From: Paenibacillus stellifer | GTDB taxonomy: Bacteria > Bacillota > Bacilli > Paenibacillales > Paenibacillaceae | Length of the DNA stretch: 64,000 nt | Assembly: GCF_000758685.1 (NCBI RefSeq) | Contig: NZ_CP009286.1 | Coordinates: 2,572,501-2,636,500 of the forward strand | Direction of reading: 5' to 3' | In this document: one piece after another, positions 1 to 7,738 of the stretch | Layout of the letters: the number at the start of each line of letters is the position of its first letter | Position numbering within the stretch: position 1 is the first letter of the stretch | Program-made: the position numbers and the translations under genes | The notes under the pieces: generated by a model | The model's input: the letters and a program-made list of their open reading frames with translations, nothing else | Told to the model about the DNA's origin: nothing | The model's database searches: none

Positions 1-2
1 GA

Positions 3-854
3 GGTCTTGCCAGCAAGAAGACGACGACTGTCGGCGTGGTTATTCCCGACATATCGAATTCGATCTTCGCCGAAATCGCCCGCGGTATCGAAGATATCGC
101 GAATATGTATCATTATAATATTATTTTGTGTAACGCCGACAAGCGCAAGGAGAAGGAAATCCGCGTTATCAACACTCTGCTCGAGAAGCAGGTGGACGGG
201 CTCCTCTTCATGGGCGGAACCGTTACGGAAGAGCATATTCTGGCCTTCCAGACGTCGGCCGTTCCGATCGTGCTCTGCGCGACGAGCGATGAGAAGGGAA
301 CCTATCCTTCGGTTGACATCGATCACGAAGCTGCGGCGTTTGATGCCGTCAACACGCTGATCCGTCACGGCCACCGCGACATCGCTATGATCAGCGGCAC
401 GCTGCAGGACCCGGCTAATGGCTTCTCCCGGTTCCAGGGCTACAAGCGGGCGCTGGAGACCGCTGGCATCGAGTATCAGGAGGATCTGGTCCGTATCGGC
501 AATTACCGTTATGAATCCGGCGTGGAAGCCATGAAGTACTTCCTCGGTCTTAAGAAGAAGCCGACGGCTATCTTCGCAGCGACCGATGAAATGGCGATCG
601 GCGCGATCCACAGCATTCAGGACGAAGGCCTGAAGGTTCCGGACGATTTCTCGATCATCAGTGTCGACAATATCCGTATGGCTTCCATGGTACGGCCGCT
701 GCTGACCACGGTTGCCCAGCCGATGTATGACCTTGGCGCTGTCGCCATGCGGCTTTTGACGAAGCTGATGAAGAAGGAGACCGTAGAGAATCCGCGTGTC
801 ATTCTTCCGCATGAGACGATTCTGCGTCTCTCTGTCAGTCATGTGAACGAATAA
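3..854 (+). CDS. ccpA: Catabolite control protein A, 3' part (LacI family)
   Basis: The 5' end is cut by the window edge; 283 residues are visible. What is missing is the N-terminal LacI-type helix-turn-helix; the reading begins in the hinge (GLASKKTTTVGVVIPDISNS) and runs through a complete periplasmic-binding-protein-like effector domain. The family binds cre sites in DNA together with HPr-Ser46-P (or Crh) and represses or activates carbon metabolism genes. The hinge and the ADKRKEKE and VDNIRMASMVRP stretches are typical of CcpA rather than a sugar-specific LacI protein. Proximity to tyrS and rpsD matches the Bacillus order. Translation ends at TAA 852-854 and a hairpin follows. Confidence 0.9.
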   Translation, partial: GLASKKTTTVGVVIPDISNSIFAEIARGIEDIANMYHYNIILCNADKRKEKEIRVINTLLEKQVDGLLFMGGTVTEEHILAFQTSAVPIVLCATSDEKGTYPSVDIDHEAAAFDAVNTLIRHGHRDIAMISGTLQDPANGFSRFQGYKRALETAGIEYQEDLVRIGNYRYESGVEAMKYFLGLKKKPTAIFAATDEMAIGAIHSIQDEGLKVPDDFSIISVDNIRMASMVRPLLTTVAQPMYDLGAVAMRLLTKLMKKETVENPRVILPHETILRLSVSHVNE

Positions 855-933
855 TTGGACGATTGTATAATTCGGACCTCATCCCTATGGGAACGGCCGG
901 CGATCTGCCGGACGGAATGTTTGAAGCCGACGT

Positions 934-958
934 AAAGAGCCCCGTCTTGGGGCTTTTT
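934..958 (+). terminator. Intrinsic terminator after ccpA
   Basis: A short GC-rich hairpin (arms about 938-943 and 949-954, loop GTCTT) is followed by a run of five T, with an A-rich lead-in. It ends the ccpA transcript. Confidence 0.8.
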
Positions 959-962
959 GCGT

Positions 963-990
963 TTGTACATCTAACTATGTCTGCTATACA
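963..990 (+). promoter_or_regulatory. Likely sigma-A promoter of mtnN
   Basis: TTGTAC (963-968), a 16-base spacer and TATACA (985-990) preceded by TGC, an extended -10. It lies between the ccpA terminator and the mtnN ribosome site. Confidence 0.55.
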
Positions 991-1019
991 TATGAAACTC
1001 TAGGAGAAGGAGGCGGCTT

Positions 1020-1721
1020 ATGAAACCGGTTATCGGCATTATCGGAGCGATGGATGAAGAAATCAAGCGGCTGCTGAAAGATATGGAGCATAGCGAAGCG
1101 GAGATTCACGCGGGGATCACGTTCTATAAAGGGACGATTGGAGGACATTCAGTCGTCGTTACCAAATGCGGCGTCGGCAAAGTCAATGCAGCGGTCGCCA
1201 CGCAGATTTTGATTCAGCAATGCGGAGCCGCGAAGGTCGTATTTACCGGCGTGGCAGGCGCGCTGCACCCGGAGCTTGACGTAGGCGATATTGTCATATC
1301 GTCGGAATGCATGCAGCATGATATGGATGTGACAGCGCTGGGCTACGCTCCGGGCGTCATTCCCTATCAGGACACTTCCGTGTTTCCAGCCGATCCGGAG
1401 CTTGTCCGAATCGCCGGCAAGGTATGCTTGGAACGGGAGGTCCGGTATGTGACAGGCCGAGTCCTGTCGGGCGACCGGTTTGTTGCGAATCACGAGCTTG
1501 TCGCTTGGCTCAGAGAAGAGATGAACGGAGCTTGTGCGGAGATGGAGGGAGCGGCTCTGGCCCAGGCCTGTTATATGAACGGTGTTCCGTACGTGGTTAT
1601 CCGGGCAATGTCCGACAAAGCGGACGGATCGGCGGATGTTAGTTATACTGAATTCACCGAAACGGCTTCAAGGCTGTCCCACGAGATTGTCATCGGCATA
1701 CTGGGGGAACTGGAGAAGTAG
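1020..1721 (+). CDS. mtnN: 5'-methylthioadenosine/S-adenosylhomocysteine nucleosidase
   Basis: A 233-residue protein of normal family length. It hydrolyses MTA and SAH to adenine plus the thioribose or ribosyl-homocysteine product, serving methionine salvage and removal of methyltransferase by-product in the cytoplasm. Visible are the N-terminal GIIGAMDEEI motif holding the first acidic catalytic residue, the C-terminal AEMEGAALAQ loop with the ribose-binding Met-Glu, and the catalytic Asp in RAMSDKADG. The ATG at 1020 has a strong AGGAGAAGGAGG site just upstream. The gene appears monocistronic, with its own promoter and a shared convergent terminator. Confidence 0.95.
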   Translation: MKPVIGIIGAMDEEIKRLLKDMEHSEAEIHAGITFYKGTIGGHSVVVTKCGVGKVNAAVATQILIQQCGAAKVVFTGVAGALHPELDVGDIVISSECMQHDMDVTALGYAPGVIPYQDTSVFPADPELVRIAGKVCLEREVRYVTGRVLSGDRFVANHELVAWLREEMNGACAEMEGAALAQACYMNGVPYVVIRAMSDKADGSADVSYTEFTETASRLSHEIVIGILGELEK

Positions 1722-1743
1722 AGATTCGGGGCATCTTCAAAAA

Positions 1744-1790
1744 AAGACGGCTGACTCATCGCCCGGTTGGGCGACGGTCAGCCGTCTTTG
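1744..1790. terminator. Bidirectional terminator between mtnN and the penicillin-binding protein gene
   Basis: Twelve-base arms (1744-1755 and 1777-1788) enclose a loop that is itself GC-rich. An A run on one side and T on the other let it serve both mtnN (+) and the convergent gene at 1858-4818 (-). Confidence 0.8.
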
Positions 1791-1857
1791 CTTATGGATG
1801 ATGTGAGTTCTAGACTTCATCATCTCCGTTCTACAGTTGGTGCAGCCGGTTCACGTT

Positions 1858-4818
1858 TTAATTGCCGGTCCCTGTCTGCGTACCCTCCTGGGTGGCGGGG
1901 CTTCCGGTTCCCGTCCCGGCATCAGTTCCGGCTCCAGCGTTGGTTCCGGTCCCGTCGGTACCGCCTGTTCCGGGGGGCGCAGGGCTAGGCGTCACAATGA
2001 TCGTTCCTGGGCTCTCCGTGCTCTGCGGATCGACCGGAAGACCAGGAAAGACACCAGGCTGCTCGCCGGTCTCGCCGGGAGACGGGGTCTGCATAGGCTC
2101 CGCAGAAGGGGAAGGCTCGGGAGTCGAATAGCCGCCGCCCACAGAGGCGGAAGGCGTCTCTTTCCCGGCAACATCGACCGCTGTAACGTAGAACACTGGC
2201 GATTCACTCTCCGGCGTTCCGGGTGTGAATGATGTGCCTTCACCGGATGTCAGTACACCAACCTTTTGGAATGCTCCGCCGCGAAGCGACCGGTATAACC
2301 GGTAGCCCACGACGTCGGCTGACGGGCTTTTGCCGAAGGAGATTACCGCTTTGCCGTTCTTGTAGATCAATGCTACATTTTGCGGCGAAGCAGGGGCGGC
2401 GCCGTCGTCCTGGCGCGGATCAACTTCGGTCGGAACATCGGATTTGGCGTCCTCAGGCAAATAGTATTCCAGTGACTCATGATCCTTCATTGACGGGAAG
2501 GCCGCTTGCAGCTCTTTGATCAGCTGATCAATCGGCTTCTCTCTGGCGACGACGATTTTGGAGCTGAGGAAATCTTCGGGCGTTCCCTCGCGAGGGATGT
2601 AGTTAACCCCTCCGTACGTGATGTATTTGGCCCGTGTGATTCCGTCGTCACTGTCTTTCGGCACATACTTGGCATTGAAAATATCGGTCGTGAACTTGTC
2701 GGTCAGCGAGGTCGGCTGCTTGCCGCTGTACGCCGATACCGTATCCTTGACAATGCCCTCCGGCTGATCGAATTTCTTGGTTGTGAACAACTCGGGATTC
2801 TTATCAACCACAGCGTTCATTACCTTTGCCCATAACGTCTGGGCCTGCTTGCGCTGAGTCTTGCCCTCGAGCGTGTTGATCTGCTCCTTATATCCGACCC
2901 ACATGCCAAGCGTGACATCCGGAGAATAGCCCATAAACCACACATCGGCGTAGTTCTGGGTCGTTCCGGTCTTGCCAACGATGGGAGCATCTTTAAAGTG
3001 CTTATAGTTGCTCTTGACCGTGCTTCCCGTTCCATCGGATATGACAGTTCGCAGCATGTCGGTCATCAAATAAGCGGTCTGCACGGAGAACACCCGCTGC
3101 GGGCTGGCCTTGTGCTGATAGACGATTTTGCCCTGGGCGTCCACAATCTTCTCGATCATATACGCATCATTGAATTCGCCCTTGTTTCCGATGGCTGAGT
3201 ACGCATTGGTAAGATCCTCAACGGTTACGCCGTATTTCAGGCCGCCGAGAACGCCTGTCTGCGCGCTGTAGTCCTCGTCCTGGATCGTCGAGATGCCAAG
3301 TTTCTTGGCAAAGGCCCACGCATCCTTGATTCCTACCTTCTCGTCGAACAGCTTGAGCGCGGGAAGATTCAGCGAATTGTTGAGCGCATATCTTGCCGTT
3401 ACCAGTCCCTGATACCGGTTATTCGAGTTCTTCGGAATATGGAAGCCTTTGGAGCCGTCCTTCAAAATAATCGGAGCGTCGTCCAGTATGCTGGCGGGCT
3501 GGATAATTCCAGACTCCAGAGCCGGCAAATATGCAGCAATGGGCTTCATCGTGGAGCCAGGCTGGCGCACCATCTGGGTGGCATAGTTCATGCTCTCGAT
3601 GTTGTAGTCACGGCCTTCAATCATCCCCAGAATTGCGCCGGTCTTGTTCTCGATCATGATGCCGGCGGTCTGCTCCAGACCTTTCTTCTTGCTCTCCTTC
3701 GTGAAATTGCTGCTGTCGTCAGAGATGCTGTGCATGGCGCTGTATACTTTTTTGTCAATCGTGGTATACACGCGGTACCCGCCTGTCAGCAGCTGCTGAC
3801 GCGCATTTTCAAGCTGGGCTGAGCTGGTTTCGCCCTCCTGTCCCTTGTTCAGCTTAAGCAGGATTCCAGCCGCTTGCCGCTCCGTCTCCATCATAAGATA
3901 AGGATAAGTGACATAGGCTTTCTTCGTATGCGGGGCAAGCGATTTCTTGATGTCAAAGGCCAATGCCTGCTGATACTCGGACGCGCTGATTTTGCTCTCC
4001 TCCAGCATGCGGCGTAGTACGAGATGCTGCCGGTCGATCGCGCGGCCGAATGCGGCCTCATTAAATTCCCCGTATCCGTTGAATGCGGAGTAGCTGGACG
4101 GAAGCTGGGGGAGACCCGCCAGATAAGCCGCCTGCGCAATATTCAGCTTGTTGAGGTCGCTGACACCAAAGATGCCTTTGGCGGCGGCCTTGATCCCATA
4201 TACATTGTATCCGTTCGAACCGTTGCCGAAAGGAACCTTGTTGAGATAGGCTGTTAATATTTCGTTCTTGCTTAAAAATCGTTCCAGTCGCAGCGACAGC
4301 AAAATTTCTTTCACCTTGCGGTCGTCCGTCTTGTCCAGACTCAGGAAGACGCGTCTGGCAAGCTGCTGGGTCAGGGTGCTGCCGCCGGTCTGAACGGATT
4401 CGTTCAGCAGTTTCTGCTTAACGGCGCGCAACGTGCCGCTGACGTCTACACCATGATGTTCATAGAACCGGTTATCTTCAATGGCGAGAACGGCGTCTAT
4501 GATCGATTGGGGGATATCCTTGAAGGCGACGAGCCTTCGGTCCTCATCAGTTCGGAGCTGGCCGATCGGCGTGCCGTCCCGGAAGTAGGCGAAGCCGGTT
4601 ACATCATTCTGGCTGATTTCTTCCTGAATCGTCAGCTCGGACCGGACGGGCTCATCCTTCACGATGGACGCAATAAAGCCGCCCACGGCGCCGCCGGCGA
4701 AGAGCGCGGCCATAACGCCCAGGATGAACATCCATTTGATGACGGAGCCGATTCGGCGAAGCCAGGATCTGCGCGGCCGAATGTCCTCCGCCACTTTCTT
4801 CATATTATCTTGAGCCAT
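1858..4818 (-). CDS. Class A penicillin-binding protein (transglycosylase/transpeptidase), PBP1-type
   Basis: A 986-residue bifunctional cell wall synthase. A cytoplasmic basic N-terminus and one membrane anchor (about 25-50) precede a GT51 glycosyltransferase domain with EDNRFYEHHGVD (Glu114) and GGSTLTQQLAR (145-155). The transpeptidase domain carries the three active-site motifs: STMK (422-425), SLN (482-484) and KTG (616-618). A fibronectin type III-like module follows near 800-893, then a roughly 90-residue Pro/Thr/Gly tail. It polymerises lipid II and crosslinks peptides outside the membrane. I chose the ATG at 4818 because an AAAGGAGG site lies 6 bases before it; an in-frame extension upstream has no ribosome site and looks non-coding. 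An extended -10 promoter lies just upstream. Confidence 0.93.
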   Translation of the reverse strand: MAQDNMKKVAEDIRPRRSWLRRIGSVIKWMFILGVMAALFAGGAVGGFIASIVKDEPVRSELTIQEEISQNDVTGFAYFRDGTPIGQLRTDEDRRLVAFKDIPQSIIDAVLAIEDNRFYEHHGVDVSGTLRAVKQKLLNESVQTGGSTLTQQLARRVFLSLDKTDDRKVKEILLSLRLERFLSKNEILTAYLNKVPFGNGSNGYNVYGIKAAAKGIFGVSDLNKLNIAQAAYLAGLPQLPSSYSAFNGYGEFNEAAFGRAIDRQHLVLRRMLEESKISASEYQQALAFDIKKSLAPHTKKAYVTYPYLMMETERQAAGILLKLNKGQEGETSSAQLENARQQLLTGGYRVYTTIDKKVYSAMHSISDDSSNFTKESKKKGLEQTAGIMIENKTGAILGMIEGRDYNIESMNYATQMVRQPGSTMKPIAAYLPALESGIIQPASILDDAPIILKDGSKGFHIPKNSNNRYQGLVTARYALNNSLNLPALKLFDEKVGIKDAWAFAKKLGISTIQDEDYSAQTGVLGGLKYGVTVEDLTNAYSAIGNKGEFNDAYMIEKIVDAQGKIVYQHKASPQRVFSVQTAYLMTDMLRTVISDGTGSTVKSNYKHFKDAPIVGKTGTTQNYADVWFMGYSPDVTLGMWVGYKEQINTLEGKTQRKQAQTLWAKVMNAVVDKNPELFTTKKFDQPEGIVKDTVSAYSGKQPTSLTDKFTTDIFNAKYVPKDSDDGITRAKYITYGGVNYIPREGTPEDFLSSKIVVAREKPIDQLIKELQAAFPSMKDHESLEYYLPEDAKSDVPTEVDPRQDDGAAPASPQNVALIYKNGKAVISFGKSPSADVVGYRLYRSLRGGAFQKVGVLTSGEGTSFTPGTPESESPVFYVTAVDVAGKETPSASVGGGYSTPEPSPSAEPMQTPSPGETGEQPGVFPGLPVDPQSTESPGTIIVTPSPAPPGTGGTDGTGTNAGAGTDAGTGTGSPATQEGTQTGTGN

Positions 4819-4842
4819 CGACATCCTCCTTTTACCGGAATT

Positions 4843-4851
4843 ATTATAGCA
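4843..4851 (-). promoter_or_regulatory. Extended -10 promoter element of the penicillin-binding protein gene
   Basis: On the minus strand the sequence reads TGCTATAAT, a consensus extended -10, about 25 bases before the start codon. I see no good -35, which an extended -10 can tolerate. Confidence 0.5.
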
Positions 4852-4904
4852 CAAAATGGCGATTTTGAATGCGCATGTAGGATGAAGGGGGAGGGGAACG
4901 AAAT

Positions 4905-4934
4905 TTGACATATTGAAGGAGCTTATGCTATAAA
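4905..4934 (+). promoter_or_regulatory. Sigma-A promoter driving the tyrosine T-box leader
   Basis: Consensus TTGACA (4905-4910), an 18-base spacer and TATAAA (4929-4934). It lies directly before the T-box leader, so transcription should start near 4941. Confidence 0.75.
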
Positions 4935-4940
4935 TGAAGT

Positions 4941-5246
4941 CAATTGGATATTTCACAAAGGCGTAGAAGGACAGAAGTAGCAGAGAATCCCGTTACCTCA
5001 GAGAGCTGGTGGTAGGTGCGAACCGGCGGCGGAGCTCTAGCGAATTACGGTCCGGAGCCGTCCGGGGGAACATTGGGGAGCGTGGCTTCTTCAATTAGTA
5101 GTTCGGCACCGGGATTAACATTCCCGTTATGGCAATGAAGTGAAAGCTGTGCAGGCCGGCTAAGCGTAGTAGGGTCGACGGTTTTAATTAGGGTGGTACC
5201 GCGAGTCTCTTTCTCGTCCCTTGGGATGCGAAAGAGGCTTTTTTGC
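4941..5246 (+). ncRNA. Tyrosine T-box riboswitch upstream of tyrS
   Basis: A roughly 300-nt untranslated leader with the canonical T-box sequence AGGGTGGTACCGCG at 5190-5203. The TGGT inside it would pair with the ACCA end of uncharged tRNA-Tyr. A UAC triplet at 5046-5048 (in GAATTACGG) fits the specifier loop of Stem I and encodes tyrosine. A terminator hairpin follows (about 5205-5244, arms CTCTTTC/GAAAGAG, then a T run). Uncharged tRNA-Tyr should stabilise the antiterminator and allow tyrS transcription. The T-box motif is certain; the exact specifier position is my reading of the leader and was not folded. Confidence 0.92.
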
Positions 5247-5310
5247 GTGAATTTGCATGAATGGTGTAAATCCAGAGATTCAAGAAACAGACGAGAAGGG
5301 GTTGCCGAAG

Positions 5311-6564
5311 ATGAAATGGGAAGAATTGTCGCCGGAGCAGCAGTGTGAAGTCGAGCGCCAACTGGAGATTATCGCGCGCGGTGTCGTGGAGATTGTGCCG
5401 GAAGAGGAATTGAAAAGTAAAATTATGAAATCGGTTGTGACGGGAACGCCGCTTAACGTGAAGCTTGGCCTCGATCCGTCCGCTCCCGACATTCATGTGG
5501 GACATACGGTTGTCATGCATAAGCTGCGGCAATTCCAGGAGCTGGGCCATCAGGTTCAGCTTATTATCGGAGACTTCACAGGCCGGATCGGCGACCCGAC
5601 GGGCAAATCGGAGACGCGCAAGCAGCTGACCGAGGAAGACGTGATGCGCAATGCCGAGACATACAAGAAGCAGCTTCATAAAATTCTGGACCCGGAGAAG
5701 ACGAAAGTCTTCTACAATTCCGAATGGCTCGGTCCGATGACCTTCGCCGATGTAGTGGGTCTGTCGGCCAAGGTGACGGTTGCCCGCATGCTGGAGCGGG
5801 ACGACTTCACCAAGCGCTACCAGAACGGCCTGCCGATCAGCATTCATGAATTCTTCTATCCGCTGATGCAGGGCATGGACTCCGTGGCGCTGAAGACTGA
5901 CGTGGAGCTCGGCGGCACGGACCAGAAGTTCAATTTGCTGATGGGACGGACGCTTCAGAAGGAATACGGTGTTGATACACAGGCAGCCATCATGACCCCG
6001 CTGCTTGAAGGTCTGGACGGCGTTCAGAAGATGAGCAAGAGCCTTGGCAACTACATCGGAATCGATGAGGAGCCTAATGAAATCTACGGCAAGGCGATGT
6101 CGGTTCCCGACGAGCTGATGCTGAAATACTACTCGCTGGCTACCGATATTACCAACGATGGCTTGAAGGAGCTTGAAGAAGGACTGGCTTCCGGCGCGGT
6201 TCACCCGCGTGACGCCAAAATGCGGCTGGCGCATACATTCGTCAGAATGTATCATGGCCAGGAGGCTGCGGATGCCGCTCAGCAGCATTTCATTACGGTA
6301 TTCCAGCAGCGGGCGCTGCCGGAGGATATCGAAACAATTGCGATTCCGGCAGAGGAACTGACGGACGGAGCCATCCGTCTGACGAAGCTGCTGCAGGTTA
6401 TCGGGTTCGCTGCTTCAGGCGGCGAAGCCAAGCGCAGTGTTCAGCAGGGAGCGGTTAAGCTGAACGAAGAGAAGCTGGCCGATCCTAACGCGGATGTTAA
6501 ACTGCAGGACGGGGATATTATCCAGGTCGGCAAGCGGAAATTCGCGAAGCTGACGCTGAGCTAA
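5311..6564 (+). CDS. tyrS: Tyrosyl-tRNA synthetase, TyrZ-like subtype
   Basis: A 417-residue class I synthetase charging tRNA-Tyr. The HIGH-type motif is HVGH (62-65) and the second signature is KMSKS (240-244); the C-terminal 60 or so residues form an S4 RNA-binding domain (IRLTKLLQVIGF onward). The PLNVKLGLDPSAPDIHVGH wording resembles the TyrZ branch more than the classical Bacillus TyrS, an impression from memory. An earlier in-frame ATG at 5257 sits against the T-box terminator without a ribosome site, so I use 5311, preceded by AGAAGGGG. Expression is set by the tyrosine T-box. Confidence 0.94.
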   Translation: MKWEELSPEQQCEVERQLEIIARGVVEIVPEEELKSKIMKSVVTGTPLNVKLGLDPSAPDIHVGHTVVMHKLRQFQELGHQVQLIIGDFTGRIGDPTGKSETRKQLTEEDVMRNAETYKKQLHKILDPEKTKVFYNSEWLGPMTFADVVGLSAKVTVARMLERDDFTKRYQNGLPISIHEFFYPLMQGMDSVALKTDVELGGTDQKFNLLMGRTLQKEYGVDTQAAIMTPLLEGLDGVQKMSKSLGNYIGIDEEPNEIYGKAMSVPDELMLKYYSLATDITNDGLKELEEGLASGAVHPRDAKMRLAHTFVRMYHGQEAADAAQQHFITVFQQRALPEDIETIAIPAEELTDGAIRLTKLLQVIGFAASGGEAKRSVQQGAVKLNEEKLADPNADVKLQDGDIIQVGKRKFAKLTLS

Positions 6565-6601
6565 GAACGTCGGCCCGGTAAGCGGAAGAGATATATAAAA
6601 A

Positions 6602-6636
6602 TACGGCGGGCCCTCTGATGAAGGGCCTGCCGTTTA
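6602..6636 (+). terminator. Intrinsic terminator after tyrS
   Basis: Arms ACGGCGGGCCCT (6602-6613) and AGGGCCTGCCGT (6622-6633), followed by a T-rich stretch. Confidence 0.8.
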
Positions 6637-6694
6637 TTTATCCCATAGAGCCGAAGAAGGCGAGAGGGACGACGCCTATTTACTCATCTAATCA

Positions 6695-6728
6695 ACAAGA
6701 AGCCTCCGGAATAATCCGGAGGCTTCTG
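6695..6728 (-). terminator. Intrinsic terminator of rpsD
   Basis: A 12-base perfect inverted repeat (6699-6710 and 6715-6726). Read on the minus strand it is followed by a T-rich tract and lies just after the rpsD stop codon. Confidence 0.75.
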
Positions 6729-6750
6729 TATACACTCGGTAAGTTAAAGA

Positions 6751-7350
6751 TTAACGGTTGTAGAATTCGACGATCTGCTTCTCGTCGATATCCTGGGAGA
6801 GCTCGGCGCGTTCCGGCAGACGGATGAACTTGCCTTCCACTGCGGAATCGGAGTATTCCAGGTATGCCGGCAGATGCGTGCGGTTAGCCAGAGCTTCCTT
6901 GATGGAAGTCAGGGCACGGCTTCTTTCACGAAGGCCGATCACGTCGCCCGTGCTTACACGGTAAGAAGCGATGTCGACTTTCTTGCCGTTAACCGTAACG
7001 TGTCCGTGGGAAACCAGCTGACGTGCGCCGGCGCGGGAATTAGCGAATCCCAGACGGTATACGAGGTTGTCCAGACGGCTTTCGAGCAGGAACATGAAGT
7101 TCTCGCCCGCGATACCTTGCATGCTGTGCGCTTTGTGGAACAGAGTGCGGAACTGTTTCTCGCCCAAGCCGTACATATGACGAAGCTTCTGCTTCTCGAG
7201 CAGCTGCATGCCATAGTTGCTGACCTTTCTGCGTTGGTTAGCGCCGTGTTGTCCAGGAGGGAAAGGGCGCTTCAGGTCTTTGCCAGTTCCGCTCAGGGAA
7301 ATGCCCAGACGGCGGCTGAGTTTGAATTTAGGTCCGGTGTAACGTGCCAT
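6751..7350 (-). CDS. rpsD: 30S ribosomal protein S4
   Basis: A 199-residue primary-binding protein of the small subunit, nucleating 16S rRNA 5'-domain assembly. The N-terminus ([16 protein letters not shown]) lacks the zinc-binding cysteines of the C+ type, and the S4 RNA-binding fold ([20 protein letters not shown]) occupies the middle. The start has an AAAAAGGAGT ribosome site on the minus strand. It stands alone, not in an operon with rpsM/rpsK, as in Bacillus. In Bacillus S4 represses its own synthesis by binding the leader; a roughly 190-nt leader is present here, fed by a near-consensus promoter. Confidence 0.97.
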   Translation of the reverse strand: MARYTGPKFKLSRRLGISLSGTGKDLKRPFPPGQHGANQRRKVSNYGMQLLEKQKLRHMYGLGEKQFRTLFHKAHSMQGIAGENFMFLLESRLDNLVYRLGFANSRAGARQLVSHGHVTVNGKKVDIASYRVSTGDVIGLRERSRALTSIKEALANRTHLPAYLEYSDSAVEGKFIRLPERAELSQDIDEKQIVEFYNR

Positions 7351-7545
7351 GTTATAGTAGACTCCTTTTTAATTGTAATTTCAGCAGGGCTCTATTTGCG
7401 CCGCTGTTCGTTAGAAGCGGTTCGCCGAATGGCTCCGCACTGCAAGGGAAAGTTCAGCCGCTGCCCCATGCAGACGAAAAGCGTGAGGGTGACACAACGT
7501 TACGCCCAATTGGAAGACTTGTTACAGTCTTGTTCAACAATAAAT
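7351..7545 (-). promoter_or_regulatory. Untranslated leader of rpsD (candidate S4 autoregulatory RNA)
   Basis: About 190 nt separate the promoter at 7546-7573 from the rpsD start. No convincing ORF lies within. Length and context match the known autogenously controlled rpsD leader of Bacillus, and several GC-rich segments that could pair are visible, but I have not folded it. The rest of this gap (7574-7738) holds only the upstream sequence of the diguanylate cyclase gene; I found no reliable promoter for that gene. Confidence 0.5.
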
Positions 7546-7573
7546 ATTATATGAAAAAGCCTATCCAAGTCAA
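7546..7573 (-). promoter_or_regulatory. Sigma-A promoter of rpsD
   Basis: On the minus strand: TTGACT (7573-7568), a 16-base spacer and consensus TATAAT (7551-7546). Confidence 0.75.
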
Positions 7574-7738
7574 GCCTGCTTTCAGAACTTTATGATTTAT
7601 ATAACTTTTAGTTCTTTTGGCCTAAAAAATCTTCTTTTACAGCCGAAAAAATGATGCAATAGAAACGGAAAGAGAGTAAAATAGTGTTAATTGCTAGAGC
7701 AGCGGATTTCATTCAGGATGAAAAGGAGACCCGTCTTT

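Noticed and set aside
5188..6288. A 366-codon open frame on the minus strand
   Set aside because: It is antisense to tyrS, crosses the T-box terminator and has no family features; it reflects GC-rich codon use of tyrS.
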